From positions 1 to 35,955 of the forward strand of contig NZ_DATFIP010000052.1 in NCBI RefSeq assembly GCF_035270045.1: a stretch of 35,955 nucleotides of DNA. Direction: 5' to 3'. Within the stretch, counting starts at the first letter, position 1. Each line of letters starts with the position of its first letter. The stretch is from Salibaculum sp035270045. GTDB lineage: Bacteria; Pseudomonadota; Alphaproteobacteria; Rhodobacterales; Rhodobacteraceae. Positions 7,371 to 15,498 of the stretch are shown one piece after another. The notes beneath the pieces are model-generated. The model made no database searches. It had not been told where the DNA came from and was given only the letters and a program-made list of their open reading frames with translations. The position numbers and the translations under genes are program-made.

Positions 7371-8924
7371 ATGGACCTGATCGACGAGCCGGAAAAGGCA
7401 GGAAATACGCCGGAATTCACCGTCAGCGAGCTGTCGGGTGCGGTCAAGCGCGCCATCGAGGGCGAGTTCGGCCATGTCCGCGTCAAGGGCGAGGTGGGCC
7501 GTGTCGTCCGCGCCCGGTCGGGGCATCTCTATTTCGATCTCAAGGATGACAGGGCGGTGCTGGCCTGTACCACCTGGAAGGGCCAGATTTCCGGCCTGAG
7601 TGTCATCCCGGAAGAAGGCATGGAGGTCGTCGCCCATGGTCGCATGACCACCTTCGCCAACCAGTCGAAATACCAGATGAACGCAACCGAGGTGGCCGTG
7701 GCCGGGGTCGGCGCGCTCATGGCGATGCTGGAGAAACGGCGCAAGGCGTTGCAGGCCGAGGGTCTTTTCGCCCCTGAACGCAAGCAGACGCTGCCCTTCC
7801 TGCCCGAGGTGATCGGGGTCGTGACCTCGGCTCAGGGTGCGGTGATCCGCGACATCCTGCATCGCTTGCGCGACCGTTTCCCGCGCCGGGTGCTGGTCTG
7901 GCCGGTTGCGGTTCAGGGCCGCGACTGCGCGCCTCAGGTGGCCCGTGCGATCCGGGGCTTCAATGCGATGACGCCCGGCGGGGCACTGCCACGGCCCGAC
8001 CTGTTGATCGTGGCCCGTGGTGGCGGGTCGATCGAGGATTTGTGGGGGTTCAACGAAGAGGAGGTCGTCCGCGCCGCCGCCGCCAGTGACATCCCGCTGA
8101 TTTCGGCGGTAGGCCACGAGACGGACACGACGCTGATCGACCATGCCGCCGACCGGCGCGCGCCCACGCCGTCGGCGGCCGCCGAGATCGCGGTGCCAGT
8201 GCGGCTGGAGCTGATCGGGGCCATCGAGCAACTCGACATGCGGTTGAACCGTGCCGAGACCGAAGGTCTGCGCCTGCGCAAGCAGCGGGTGAAGGATCTC
8301 GGGCGGCTGTTGCCCCGGCCCGAGACACTGGTCGAGGACGCCCGCCAGCGGTTGGACTACTGGTCGGAAAAGCTGGACCTCGCGCTCAAGGGCCGGGTCA
8401 GTGCGGGCGAATTGCGGCTGAGCCGTGCGGCGGGCAGCCTGCGGCCGGGGCTGTTGCAGGGTCGGCTGGACCGTGCGCGCGAGCGGCAGGCCGCAACGGG
8501 CGCGCGGTTGGCCCCGGCGTTGGATCGGGCGGCCCGCGATGCCCGGGGACGCTTCATGGTTCAGGCGGGCCGGCTGAGCCCGCTTGCGGTAGAGCGCGCC
8601 GTCGCGCGCGGGAGGCAGGACGTTCGGGCCCGGCTTGAGCGGCTTCAAATGGCCGCCCGGACAGCCCAGGATCGCCGCGCGGCGCGGCTGGAGGCGCTTG
8701 ACAACCTGCGCCGGACGCTCGGATACACCGAGACCCTCAGGCGCGGTTACGCCGTCGTGCGGGGTGATGGCGCGGTCGTGACCACGGCCAAGGCCGCCGG
8801 AAAGGCCGCGGCGCTGGAACTGGAGTTCACCGATGGCAAGATTGCGCTCGGTCCGGGGACGCCGAAGCCGCCAAGGGCCTCCAGGTCGAAGCCACCGCCA
8901 AAGGACCAGGGCAGCCTGTTCTAG
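7371..8924 (+). CDS. xseA: exodeoxyribonuclease VII large subunit
   Basis: A 517-residue XseA. The N-terminal OB-fold domain (about 15-115) contains FTVSELSGAVKRAIEGEF and HLYFDLKDD. The catalytic core (about 135-330) has GVVTSAQGAVIRDILHRLRD, the glycine-rich IVARGGGSIEDLWGFNEE and SAVGHETDTTLIDHAADRRA. A long, Arg/Ala-rich coiled-coil region follows, and the C-terminal segment RRGYAVVR...QGSLF matches the family end. With the small subunit XseB (not in this window) it degrades single-stranded DNA to short acid-soluble pieces during repair. It is divergent from purD and convergent with the small exported protein gene at 8951, with 26 bases between. Confidence 0.95.
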   Translation: MDLIDEPEKAGNTPEFTVSELSGAVKRAIEGEFGHVRVKGEVGRVVRARSGHLYFDLKDDRAVLACTTWKGQISGLSVIPEEGMEVVAHGRMTTFANQSKYQMNATEVAVAGVGALMAMLEKRRKALQAEGLFAPERKQTLPFLPEVIGVVTSAQGAVIRDILHRLRDRFPRRVLVWPVAVQGRDCAPQVARAIRGFNAMTPGGALPRPDLLIVARGGGSIEDLWGFNEEEVVRAAAASDIPLISAVGHETDTTLIDHAADRRAPTPSAAAEIAVPVRLELIGAIEQLDMRLNRAETEGLRLRKQRVKDLGRLLPRPETLVEDARQRLDYWSEKLDLALKGRVSAGELRLSRAAGSLRPGLLQGRLDRARERQAATGARLAPALDRAARDARGRFMVQAGRLSPLAVERAVARGRQDVRARLERLQMAARTAQDRRAARLEALDNLRRTLGYTETLRRGYAVVRGDGAVVTTAKAAGKAAALELEFTDGKIALGPGTPKPPRASRSKPPPKDQGSLF

Positions 8925-8950
8925 GCGGGTTCGGCTCCTGTTGGCGGGTC

Positions 8951-9334
8951 CTAGGACCCCATGTTGTCGCAGATCAGCGGCGCACTCTCGTCGACCTCGT
9001 AGAGAATGGTGGGCTCGGCGCTGTCGAGAAACTCGGCCCGGATTCCATTGTCCGCCTTGTAGACCTTCCAGCACTTCGGCTCGGGGTCGTCATCGTAGAC
9101 GAAACAGATCGCACGGTCCTCGGCATACCATTCGCCCTGCATGCAGGCGCCGTCGAGGAATGACCAGATGACCCGCTGCGAAGGGGCGTAGTATTCCACG
9201 CCGTAGGGCTGGCCATTGGCCGAAAAGGTCAGGGTCTTGCCGGTCATGTAGGCTTCGAATTCCTCGCCGCTCATCGCGGTTTCGGCCAACGCGGGCAGGG
9301 GCACGAGGGCGAGGACGGCGGCAAGCTGTTTCAT
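8951..9334 (-). CDS. small exported protein of unknown function, four cysteines
   Basis: A 127-residue protein with a clear signal peptide (MKQLAAVLALVPLPALAE, cleavage near residue 17). The mature part begins with a short helix (SGEEFEAYMTGKTLTF), then alternating strands rich in aromatic residues (YGVEYYAPSQRVIW, GEWYAEDRAICFVYDD) and four cysteines (in ACMQGEW, AICFVY, PKCWKVY, LICDNM) that could form two disulfides in the periplasm. I do not recognise a named family. Its ATG overlaps the stop codon of the AlkB-type monooxygenase gene (ATGA), so it is translated from the same mRNA and may be coupled to it; a functional link is only inference. Confidence 0.8.
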   Translation of the reverse strand: MKQLAAVLALVPLPALAETAMSGEEFEAYMTGKTLTFSANGQPYGVEYYAPSQRVIWSFLDGACMQGEWYAEDRAICFVYDDDPEPKCWKVYKADNGIRAEFLDSAEPTILYEVDESAPLICDNMGS

Positions 9335-10398
9335 GGGCGCCAGTCTGGCAGATCGTCAGGCCGCCCGTCCATCCGGTTCTGCCAGGCTGTCGCCAGCGGG
9401 TCCATCAGCCGCCGCCAGTGACCTGGCCAGAGCGCGATGCAGGCCATGACCGGCAAGGAATAGGGCAGGTGTGGCATGTCGTCTTCCAGTCGCAGGGCCG
9501 GGTAGGGTCGGGCCGGGTGCGCGTGATGGTCGGAATGGCGCGGCGCGTTGAGCATCAGCGCCGCGCTGAACCAGTGCGGGGCGTTCCACGAGTGGCGCGG
9601 GCGCACCGGCTCGGGTCGGCCGTCGGGGCCGGTTTCGCGGCGCAGCCCGTAATGCTGCACGTAGTCCGAGGTCATCAGCTGCAGCTGGGCAAAAGCCGCC
9701 AGCCCCAGATACCACGCCAGCCCCACCGGTCCCCCCAGCCAGAGCGCCAGCGCCAGGAAGGCCAAACCGCCCAGAAGATACGCCGCGAAAGGATTGTGCC
9801 AAGGCGGGCGGCCCGTGGCGCGATCACGCGCGCGTTCGGCGGCGAAGGCATGGCGCAGCTCGCCCGGCCAGGCGCGCAGGAAGAACCGATAAAGCCCCTC
9901 GCCCCAGCGCGCCGAATTGGGGTCGGCGCGGGTGCCAACATGAACATGATGCACCAGCAGGTGCCCCGAGACATGCTGGCCGTGCAGCACCGAGACATAG
10001 GCGAGCACACCCGCCCGGCGCAGCCTGCGCGTGGATCGGTGGATCAGCTCGTGGGCGTTCGAATTGCCCACCTGGCCCAGGAACAGCCCCGTGCCAAGGG
10101 CCAGTGCAAGGGCCTCGATCCCGGCCACCCGGCCCTGCCCCAAGGCCTGGATCACCAGCCCCAACAGCCCGATCTGCGCGACCACCAGGACCAGCGATAG
10201 CGCATCTGCACGGGGAAATTCGGCAGCGGGGTCTTCGGACGGCAGGGTCCAGGCCACGGCCTCGTCCAGCACCGCTGTCAGCAGGGTCATCCACAGCAAT
10301 CCCGCCCAGGCCCAGCCGCCGCCCATCAATGCTCCAAGCGCCAGCAACGCCGGGGCGGTAAGCGTCGCAAGCGCAAAAAGAACAAGCGGGTGGCGCAT
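9331..10398 (-). CDS. alkB: AlkB-type integral-membrane non-heme diiron hydroxylase (alkane 1-monooxygenase family)
   Basis: A 355-residue membrane protein with several hydrophobic segments (about 5-45, 67-110, 205-245) and the His clusters of the AlkB/fatty-acid-desaturase superfamily: HELIH (116-120), HLLVHH (146-151) followed by VGTRADPNSARWGE, DYVQHYGLRR (245-254) and RHSDHHAHPARPY (287-299). Spacing and flanking words match alkane 1-monooxygenases, which hydroxylate terminal carbons of medium-chain alkanes with electrons from rubredoxin. At 355 residues it is somewhat shorter than the roughly 400 of classic AlkB. No rubredoxin, rubredoxin reductase or alcohol dehydrogenase gene is adjacent, so the substrate could differ. 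GAGGA lies 7 bases before the ATG. It is divergent from ftsY. Confidence 0.9.
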   Translation of the reverse strand: MRHPLVLFALATLTAPALLALGALMGGGWAWAGLLWMTLLTAVLDEAVAWTLPSEDPAAEFPRADALSLVLVVAQIGLLGLVIQALGQGRVAGIEALALALGTGLFLGQVGNSNAHELIHRSTRRLRRAGVLAYVSVLHGQHVSGHLLVHHVHVGTRADPNSARWGEGLYRFFLRAWPGELRHAFAAERARDRATGRPPWHNPFAAYLLGGLAFLALALWLGGPVGLAWYLGLAAFAQLQLMTSDYVQHYGLRRETGPDGRPEPVRPRHSWNAPHWFSAALMLNAPRHSDHHAHPARPYPALRLEDDMPHLPYSLPVMACIALWPGHWRRLMDPLATAWQNRMDGRPDDLPDWRP

Positions 10399-10434
10399 CT
10401 TCGATCCTCAACGAATTTCGCGGCACCAGACTAA

Positions 10435-10451
10435 CCCGCCAAGTCGGCGGG
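10435..10451. other. short inverted repeat between alkB and ftsY
   Basis: CCCGCC (10435-10440) and GGCGGG (10446-10451) are separated by AAGTC, and flanked by TAA on the left and, after one base, TTA on the right. It lies 37 bases before the alkB start in the divergent promoter region and could be an operator; no regulator can be assigned. Confidence 0.25.
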
Positions 10452-10592
10452 ATTAAGGCCAAAGTGGCGAGCGGGACGGATCACGGGCCCCACCTCGGAG
10501 CGACCCGTCGTCGTAGAGAATCGCGCCGCGGCCCTTAACCTTTGCCCGGCATATGGTTAGATAAAGTCCAGCACCCACCGGAGCGCGCGCGC

Positions 10593-11963
10593 ATGGCCTT
10601 TTTCAGCAAACTCAAGGATCGGTTGTTCAAGTCCTCGTCGAGGATCGAGGAGGGGCTGGACGCCATCGTCGAAGAGGGTGGCGTCGCTGAGGAAGAGCGG
10701 GCATCCGCGGTCCGGGAACCGACCCCCGATTCCACCCCGGAACCGGCGGCGCCTGACCCGGACCCTGCGCCCGAGCCGACGCCCGTTCCGCCAACGTCGC
10801 CCGATCCCGTGCCCGCCCCGCAGCCCGATCCGGAGCCGACCCCCGAGCCGACACCGGACCCCGATCCGGACCCGGCCCCGCGGCCTGAGCCTGCGCCGCC
10901 TGAACGCCCGGTGCGCGCGCCGGAACCCACGGCACCCGAGTCGCCGCAGGAGGTGCCACAAGCGCCCGAACCGGCGCCCGAGCCGACCCCGCAGGAACTG
11001 CCTGACAACCCGCCGACCGAAATGCCGCGGCCGATGGATGTGGCGGGCGCGGCGCAAACGGCGGAGGCATCGGCAGGGCCAGGCCTGCTGGGCCGCCTGC
11101 TGGGCCGGGGCGACAAGAAGCCGGTGGTCCGGCGCGAGCTGGACGACGCGATGCTCGAACAGCTCGAAGAGCTTCTCATCACCGCCGACATGGGTGTCGA
11201 TACCGCCCTGCGCGTCACCGCGAACATGGCCGAGGGCCGGGTCGGCAAGAAGCTTTCGACCCTCGAAATCAAGGAATTGCTGGCTGCCGAAGTGGCCCGC
11301 GTCATGGAGCCGGTGGCCCGGCCCATGCCGCTCTACCCGTCAAAGCCGCAGGTCGTGCTTGTCGTGGGCGTGAACGGTTCGGGCAAGACGACAACCATCG
11401 GCAAGCTGGCCAGTCAGTTCCGTGCAGCCGGCAAATCCGTGGTGATCGCCGCCGGCGACACCTTCCGCGCGGCCGCCGTGGAACAATTGCAGGTCTGGGG
11501 CGACCGCGCCGGGGTGCCGGTGCTGACCGCGCCCGAGGGCTCGGACCCGGCCAGCCTGGCCTGGGATGCCATGGAGAAGGCCCAGACCGATGGCGCTGAC
11601 TTGCTGATGATCGACACCGCGGGCCGCTTGCAGAACCGCGCCGACTTGATGGAGGAACTGGCCAAGATCGTCCGGGTGATCCGCAAGAAGGACCCCGAGG
11701 CGCCGCACAACACCCTGCTGGTGCTGGACGCGACCACGGGCCAGAACGCGCTTTCCCAGGTCAAGACCTTCCAGCAGCTCGCAGATGTGTCGGGCCTGGT
11801 GATGACCAAGCTCGACGGCACGGCAAAGGGCGGCGTGCTGGTGGCGCTGGCCGACCAGTTCGGCCTGCCGATCCACGCCATTGGCGTGGGCGAGCAGATC
11901 GACGACCTGGCACCCTTCGATCCGGAGGACTTTGCCGCTGCGCTGACGGGGTTGGATCGGTGA
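10593..11963 (+). CDS. ftsY: signal recognition particle receptor FtsY
   Basis: A 456-residue SRP receptor GTPase that docks SRP-ribosome complexes at the membrane translocon. After a short basic amphipathic start (MAFFSKLKDRLFKSSSR) comes an acidic, proline-rich linker (about 43-149), then the NG domain. Visible are the N-domain helices (LEQLEELLITADMGVDTALR), G1 GVNGSGKTTT (259-268), GDTFRAAAVEQL (288-299), G3 DTAGR (341-345), G4 TKLD (405-408) and the closing GVGEQIDDLAPFDPEDFA. The start is placed at the ATG of MAFFSKLKDRL because this is the usual FtsY opening; an in-frame upstream start would add 17 unlikely residues. It heads a run of overlapping genes to yciB. A weak promoter-like pair, TTAACC and TAGATA with a 17-base spacer, lies at 10535-10563. 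Confidence 0.96.
   Translation: MAFFSKLKDRLFKSSSRIEEGLDAIVEEGGVAEEERASAVREPTPDSTPEPAAPDPDPAPEPTPVPPTSPDPVPAPQPDPEPTPEPTPDPDPDPAPRPEPAPPERPVRAPEPTAPESPQEVPQAPEPAPEPTPQELPDNPPTEMPRPMDVAGAAQTAEASAGPGLLGRLLGRGDKKPVVRRELDDAMLEQLEELLITADMGVDTALRVTANMAEGRVGKKLSTLEIKELLAAEVARVMEPVARPMPLYPSKPQVVLVVGVNGSGKTTTIGKLASQFRAAGKSVVIAAGDTFRAAAVEQLQVWGDRAGVPVLTAPEGSDPASLAWDAMEKAQTDGADLLMIDTAGRLQNRADLMEELAKIVRVIRKKDPEAPHNTLLVLDATTGQNALSQVKTFQQLADVSGLVMTKLDGTAKGGVLVALADQFGLPIHAIGVGEQIDDLAPFDPEDFAAALTGLDR
10719..11039 (+). repeat. Pro/Glu/Asp low-complexity repeat inside ftsY
   Basis: Codons 43-149 of ftsY encode irregular repeats of PEP, PDP, PEPTP and PAP units, about 107 residues. The linker is acidic and certainly disordered. 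Acidic A-domains are known in FtsY; this proline-rich version is likely variable in length between strains (inference). Confidence 0.8.
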
Positions 11964-12910
11964 GGGCGCTGGCCGCTGTCGTGCTGGCCGTCGCCTTGGC
12001 CGGCCCTGCCGCCGCCCAGGACCGGATGAGCACCGCGGTCTGCGAGGCCAGCTGGGACATTCTGGCCCGGACCGTCGGCTGGCCGCCAGAGGACACCCGC
12101 CACGATCCGCCGCGCGCGACGGACGACGGCTGGTGCGGCATTGCAGACCTGCGCTGGACCGGAGGCGTCTCGCACGAGGTTGAATTGACCGACCTGCGTT
12201 GGCGGCTGGGTGATCCCGTCCGGTTGATCGAGGATGGACTGCCGCCGCGGTCGGTCGAGGTGGAGGTGGGGCGCATAGCCACGTGGCCCGAGATCGGCAA
12301 CCCGGTGCGCAACTACGCCTATCGCCTGCAAGGTCCGCAATTCGAGGGATCGGGGGCGCTGCGGCTGCAATGGGACGGGGTCGCCAAGGCGCTGACGCTC
12401 AATGAATTCGTGATGGATTTCGGTGGACTCGGCGGTTTCGGCGTCACAGCGCGCGCCAGTGGCGTCGACCTGGCCGACCGCGCGGCCATGAGGCGCAGCC
12501 TTGGCACGGTGACGCTGGAGACGCTTACCCTGGAGGTGACCGCGACCGGTTTTCTCGAACGCTACCTGGCCGTGCCCTTGGCCGAGGCGCTGCTCGATCC
12601 CGACGGCCCCGTGCCCGAGGCGCAGGTGGCCCGGTTGATCGCGCGGGCCAAGGCGGCGCTGGCCGAAGTGGACGATGACCTCTTGCCGCCGCGGTCGCGC
12701 ACCGCGCTTGCGGCGGCGCTGGACAGCCTGCCGCGCCCGCGCGGCACGCTGCGCGTTCAGCTGCAGACAGACGCGCCGCTGCCCGTCGGTGAGATTCTGA
12801 CCGACGCGCTGGCCTTGACCCCGCTGCGTGCGCGCCTGGACTTGCTGCGCCCTTACTTGCCGCAGATGCGTCTGGCTGCGACCTGGACCGCCACGCGGGG
12901 TGGGCAATGA
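11960..12910 (+). CDS. exported protein of unknown function, first of two tandem paralogs
   Basis: A 316-residue protein starting with GTG inside the ftsY stop codon (GTGA). It has a signal peptide (MRALAAVVLAVALAGPAAAQ, cleavage near residue 20), Cys28 and Cys59 in the motif DGWC, then IADLRWTGG, RLIEDGLPP and a long region of alternating strands and helices. Near the end, LDSLPRPRGTLRVQLQTDAP closely parallels ALPAPRGTLELGLRSD in the next gene, and DGWC plus RLIEE..PP are also shared, so the two proteins are paralogs. I do not recognise a named domain. The predicted location is the periplasm, and the two cysteines could form a disulfide. The 3' end overlaps the next gene by 4 bases (ATGA). 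Confidence 0.82.
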   Translation: MRALAAVVLAVALAGPAAAQDRMSTAVCEASWDILARTVGWPPEDTRHDPPRATDDGWCGIADLRWTGGVSHEVELTDLRWRLGDPVRLIEDGLPPRSVEVEVGRIATWPEIGNPVRNYAYRLQGPQFEGSGALRLQWDGVAKALTLNEFVMDFGGLGGFGVTARASGVDLADRAAMRRSLGTVTLETLTLEVTATGFLERYLAVPLAEALLDPDGPVPEAQVARLIARAKAALAEVDDDLLPPRSRTALAAALDSLPRPRGTLRVQLQTDAPLPVGEILTDALALTPLRARLDLLRPYLPQMRLAATWTATRGGQ

Positions 12911-13809
12911 GGTATGTGTCCTTCCTGATGGCGTTGCTGCTGGCGACGCCGGCCCTGGCTTATGCGCCGATGCAGCGCGATCAGTGCCGGGCGGGGCTGG
13001 CCGCCGGGGCAGCTGCCCTCGGGCTCGACCAGGCAGACATCTATGCCGCCGATCGCGCGCGCCATGCGGTGACGCCGGACGGATGGTGCCGCCTGTTCGG
13101 AGATGATCCACGGCTGGGCGCCCCGCCCTTTGCCACGCTGGACTGGCGTGCCGAGGGGGTTGATCGCCTGATCGAAGAAAAACGCCCGCCAGAGGCGCTG
13201 GAACTGCGTATCACCGACTGGCGCGCGGAGCCGGGCGATGCCTTCATGCGCGGCGCCGCCCGGCGCGCCCTGCCGGTGGACGTCGCCCTGGCCCTGCGCC
13301 ACGTTTCCGATACGCGTCAACTGATCGTGGAGCGCCTGCGGATCAGCTCGGGTGCGGGTGACGAACTGTTCCTGACCGCTGTGCTGGAGCGGGTGGATTT
13401 CTCGTCGCGGGCCATGACGCAGGTCAGCATGGGCAGCGTTGCCCTGGGCCGCCTGAACACGAGGGCAAGGTTGAACGGCTGGGTCGAGAACCGCGTCCTG
13501 CCGCAGTTCGACATCACGGGCGACCCGCGCGAGATCCGCCGGATGGTCCGCGAGGGGCTCGCCCGCCTGCCGGGCAACCTGTTCGATGAAACGGCACGCG
13601 CGAACCTCGATGCCTTCGTCGCGGCGCTGCCCGCGCCGCGCGGCACGCTGGAATTGGGGCTGCGCTCGGACAATCGGGTGATGTTCTCGGGGCTGGCCGG
13701 GCTGTTGCTCTACGGCAAGGCCATGAGCGGCGACGACCCTGTGGCGGCGCTCTTCGACGGGGTTCGGGCCGACGTGATCTGGTCGCCGGATCCTAACCAG
13801 GCGGAGTGA
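12907..13809 (+). CDS. exported protein of unknown function, second tandem paralog
   Basis: A 300-residue protein with a signal peptide (MRYVSFLMALLLATPALAYA). It shares with the preceding protein an early cysteine (Cys27), a second one in DGWC (Cys61), the block RLIEEKRPPEALELRITDW, a middle region on strand-rich scaffolding (VERLRISSGAGDELFLTAVLERVDF) and the closing ALPAPRGTLELGLRSDN. The product is probably periplasmic; the function is unknown. It overlaps the preceding gene (ATGA) and the EamA transporter gene downstream (GTGA), so it is embedded in the ftsY-yciB transcription unit. Paralogy is judged by eye; an alignment would quantify it. Confidence 0.82.
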   Translation: MRYVSFLMALLLATPALAYAPMQRDQCRAGLAAGAAALGLDQADIYAADRARHAVTPDGWCRLFGDDPRLGAPPFATLDWRAEGVDRLIEEKRPPEALELRITDWRAEPGDAFMRGAARRALPVDVALALRHVSDTRQLIVERLRISSGAGDELFLTAVLERVDFSSRAMTQVSMGSVALGRLNTRARLNGWVENRVLPQFDITGDPREIRRMVREGLARLPGNLFDETARANLDAFVAALPAPRGTLELGLRSDNRVMFSGLAGLLLYGKAMSGDDPVAALFDGVRADVIWSPDPNQAE

Positions 13810-14708
13810 GCGACTGGATCCTCTCCATCGCCGGAACGCCTCAGGGGGCGCTCTGGGCGTCGCTGCTGGCTTTGATGTCGGCATTGGCGCACGCCGGGTT
13901 CGGCGCCCTGCAGAAGGGCCGTCATGATCCCTGGTTGATGCGCGGGGCCATCGACGGCTGGCTGGTTGTGATCTCCGCCCCGGTGGCGCTGTTCCTGGTG
14001 CCCTGGCCCACGCCGCGGACCTTCGCCATCCTGGCGGGCGCGCTTTGCGTCCATTTCCTCTACAAGTTCGCCGTGGCGCTGGCCTATGACCGGGCGGCCT
14101 ACACGGTGGTCTACCCGGTGATCCGCGGCACCGGGCCGTTGGTGACGGTCTTCGCGGCCAGCCTGCTGTTCGGGGAACTGTTCACGCCGTTGCAATGGGC
14201 GGGCGTGGCGTGCCTGTCGGGGGGCATGGCGCTTCTGGCGCTGCGCAACATGGCCGCCGACGCGGTTGACCCGGCAGGGGCGCGGCGGGGCCTTGTCTGG
14301 GCGTTGATCGGCGGGCTGCTGGTGGCCTTCTATACCGTCTACGACGCCTGGGGCATCCGGCAATCGGCGGACCCCTTCACCTTCCTTGCCTGGTTCTTCT
14401 TCATCACCGCGCTGGATTTCCCGATTCTGGCATGGGTGCGGTATCGCCGCCTTGGTGCGCCGGGCGGGATCGGCTCCTTGATGCGGCGGGGCTTCTTCGG
14501 GGCCATCATCGCCTGGGTCAGCTTCGGCGGGGTCATGCTGGCCACGCGACTCGACAAGGTGGGCGAGGCGGCGGTCCTGCGCGAGACCTCGACGGTCTGG
14601 GCGGCGCTGATCGGCTGGTTCATCCTGGGTGAGACCGTGGGGCCGCGCCGCCTGTTCCTGATGGGATTGATCGCTTTGGGGGCTGTCATCGTGGAATTCG
14701 GAGGGTAA
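13806..14708 (+). CDS. EamA/DMT-family membrane transporter
   Basis: A 300-residue protein with about ten hydrophobic segments in two halves, the EamA (DUF6-type) architecture of drug/metabolite transporters. The first half contains AYDRAAYTVVYPVIRGTGPLVTVFAASLLFGE, cut here only by reading: the stretch AAYTVVYPVIRGTGPL (about residues 99-114) is the typical helix pair. The second half repeats the pattern with TRLDKVGEAAVLRETSTVWA and FILGETVGPRRL. Such proteins export small metabolites or amino acids; no substrate can be named. It starts with GTG overlapping the previous stop and ends 9 bases before yciB, so it is part of the same operon. Confidence 0.87.
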   Translation: MSDWILSIAGTPQGALWASLLALMSALAHAGFGALQKGRHDPWLMRGAIDGWLVVISAPVALFLVPWPTPRTFAILAGALCVHFLYKFAVALAYDRAAYTVVYPVIRGTGPLVTVFAASLLFGELFTPLQWAGVACLSGGMALLALRNMAADAVDPAGARRGLVWALIGGLLVAFYTVYDAWGIRQSADPFTFLAWFFFITALDFPILAWVRYRRLGAPGGIGSLMRRGFFGAIIAWVSFGGVMLATRLDKVGEAAVLRETSTVWAALIGWFILGETVGPRRLFLMGLIALGAVIVEFGG

Positions 14709-14717
14709 GAGGGAGCC

Positions 14718-15323
14718 ATGTCAGAGAAACAGATAAAACCCTGGGTGAAACAGCTTCTGGAACTGGGACCGACCCTGGCCTTTTTCCTGCTGTATCTGCG
14801 GATCAAGGATGACAGCTTTACCTATGGCGAGACCGAGTATTCCGGTTTCATCGTCGCCACCGTGGCCTTCGTGCCGATCCTGCTGGTCGCCATGGCGGTG
14901 CTGTGGCACCTGACCGGCAAGCTCAGCCGGATGCAGATATTCACGGCCTTCATGGTGATTTTCTTCGGGGCGCTGACGGCCTGGTTCAACGACGAGCGCT
15001 TCTTCAAGATGAAGACATCGATTGTCTACGGCACCTTCTCGGGACTGCTGGGGATCGGGTTGTTGCGAGGACGCAGCTACCTGGAGTTCGTGATGGGGGA
15101 ATTCCTGCCCATGGAACACGCGGGCTGGATGATCCTGACACGGCGGTTGTTCGCGCTCTTCATCGGTCTGGCTGTCGCCAACGAGATCGTCTGGCGCACC
15201 ATGTCCGACACCACCTGGGTGACGATCGAGACTTTCGGCTTTCCCGTCGTTTTGTTCGTGTTCCTGTGGATGCAGATCGTCGGCCTGCAACGCTACCTGA
15301 TCGAGGAAAAGGAAGAGGACTGA
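14718..15323 (+). CDS. yciB: YciB/IspZ inner-membrane septation protein A
   Basis: A 201-residue membrane protein beginning with KPWVKQLLELGPTLAFFLLY, followed by five to six hydrophobic segments and the family words KPT-like RLSRMQIFTAFMVIFFGALT, WFNDERFFKMKTSIVYG and LPMEHAGWMILTRRLFALF. This is the YciB / intracellular septation protein A family (also called IspZ), inner-membrane proteins linked to cell-envelope synthesis and elongation/division complexes. It has a charged C-terminal tail (EEKEED) on the cytoplasmic side. GAGGG lies about 6 bases before the ATG. It is the last gene of the unit that begins with ftsY, with a hairpin downstream. Confidence 0.93.
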   Translation: MSEKQIKPWVKQLLELGPTLAFFLLYLRIKDDSFTYGETEYSGFIVATVAFVPILLVAMAVLWHLTGKLSRMQIFTAFMVIFFGALTAWFNDERFFKMKTSIVYGTFSGLLGIGLLRGRSYLEFVMGEFLPMEHAGWMILTRRLFALFIGLAVANEIVWRTMSDTTWVTIETFGFPVVLFVFLWMQIVGLQRYLIEEKEED

Positions 15324-15336
15324 CCTGCCCGCGACA

Positions 15337-15366
15337 CCCGTCATGGCTGATCTGACGGGGCTGTTT
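15337..15366 (+). terminator. terminator-like hairpin after yciB
   Basis: CCCGTCA (15337-15343) pairs perfectly with TGACGGG (15353-15359) across a 9-base loop, followed by GCTGTTT. It lies 14 bases after the yciB stop and before the metZ promoter. The T-run is short. Confidence 0.4.
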
Positions 15367-15394
15367 GCCGGGGGCGTGCAAGTGGCCGTCTGTC

Positions 15395-15423
15395 TTGACC
15401 CGAAGGCAGGCTTGGCCTATGCG
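15395..15423 (+). promoter_or_regulatory. sigma70-type promoter of metZ
   Basis: TTGACC (15395-15400, 5 of 6 consensus) and TATGCG (15418-15423) are spaced by 17 bases. Initiation 7 bases downstream would start the transcript at about 15430, exactly where the SAM-II aptamer begins, which strengthens the call. Confidence 0.6.
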
Positions 15424-15430
15424 GGACGCC

Positions 15431-15483
15431 AGTGGCGATTTGTTACCGGATTGCGGGCCACTCTAAAGATGCCGCTAAAAGGG
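15431..15483 (+). promoter_or_regulatory. SAM-II riboswitch aptamer (metA/metZ leader)
   Basis: AGTGGC (15431-15436) and GCCACT (15457-15462) form a 6-bp P1 helix. The loop carries GATTTGTTACCGGATTGC and the 3' side TCTAAAGATGCCGCTAAAAG, closely resembling the SAM-II H-type pseudoknot as I recall it (GATTTAACCG.ATTGC then TAAA..GCTAAAA.GGG). SAM-II elements bind S-adenosylmethionine and sit before methionine genes in alphaproteobacteria. It lies directly upstream of metZ and is followed by an intrinsic terminator, so it should switch transcription off when SAM is plentiful. Confidence 0.87.
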
Positions 15484-15498
15484 TCGATGGGATGCTTG

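Noticed and set aside
7302..9074. A 590-codon open frame on the minus strand across xseA
   Set aside because: It is antisense to a clear XseA, is rich in Arg/Gln/His/Pro as expected of shadow frames, and has no domain.
10719..11039. Repeated motif that might be a CRISPR or tandem-repeat array
   Set aside because: The repeats are irregular and in frame, and encode a Pro/Glu linker of FtsY.
11414..13111. A 565-codon open frame on the minus strand across ftsY and the exported paralog
   Set aside because: It covers two well-supported genes on the other strand and shows no family motif.
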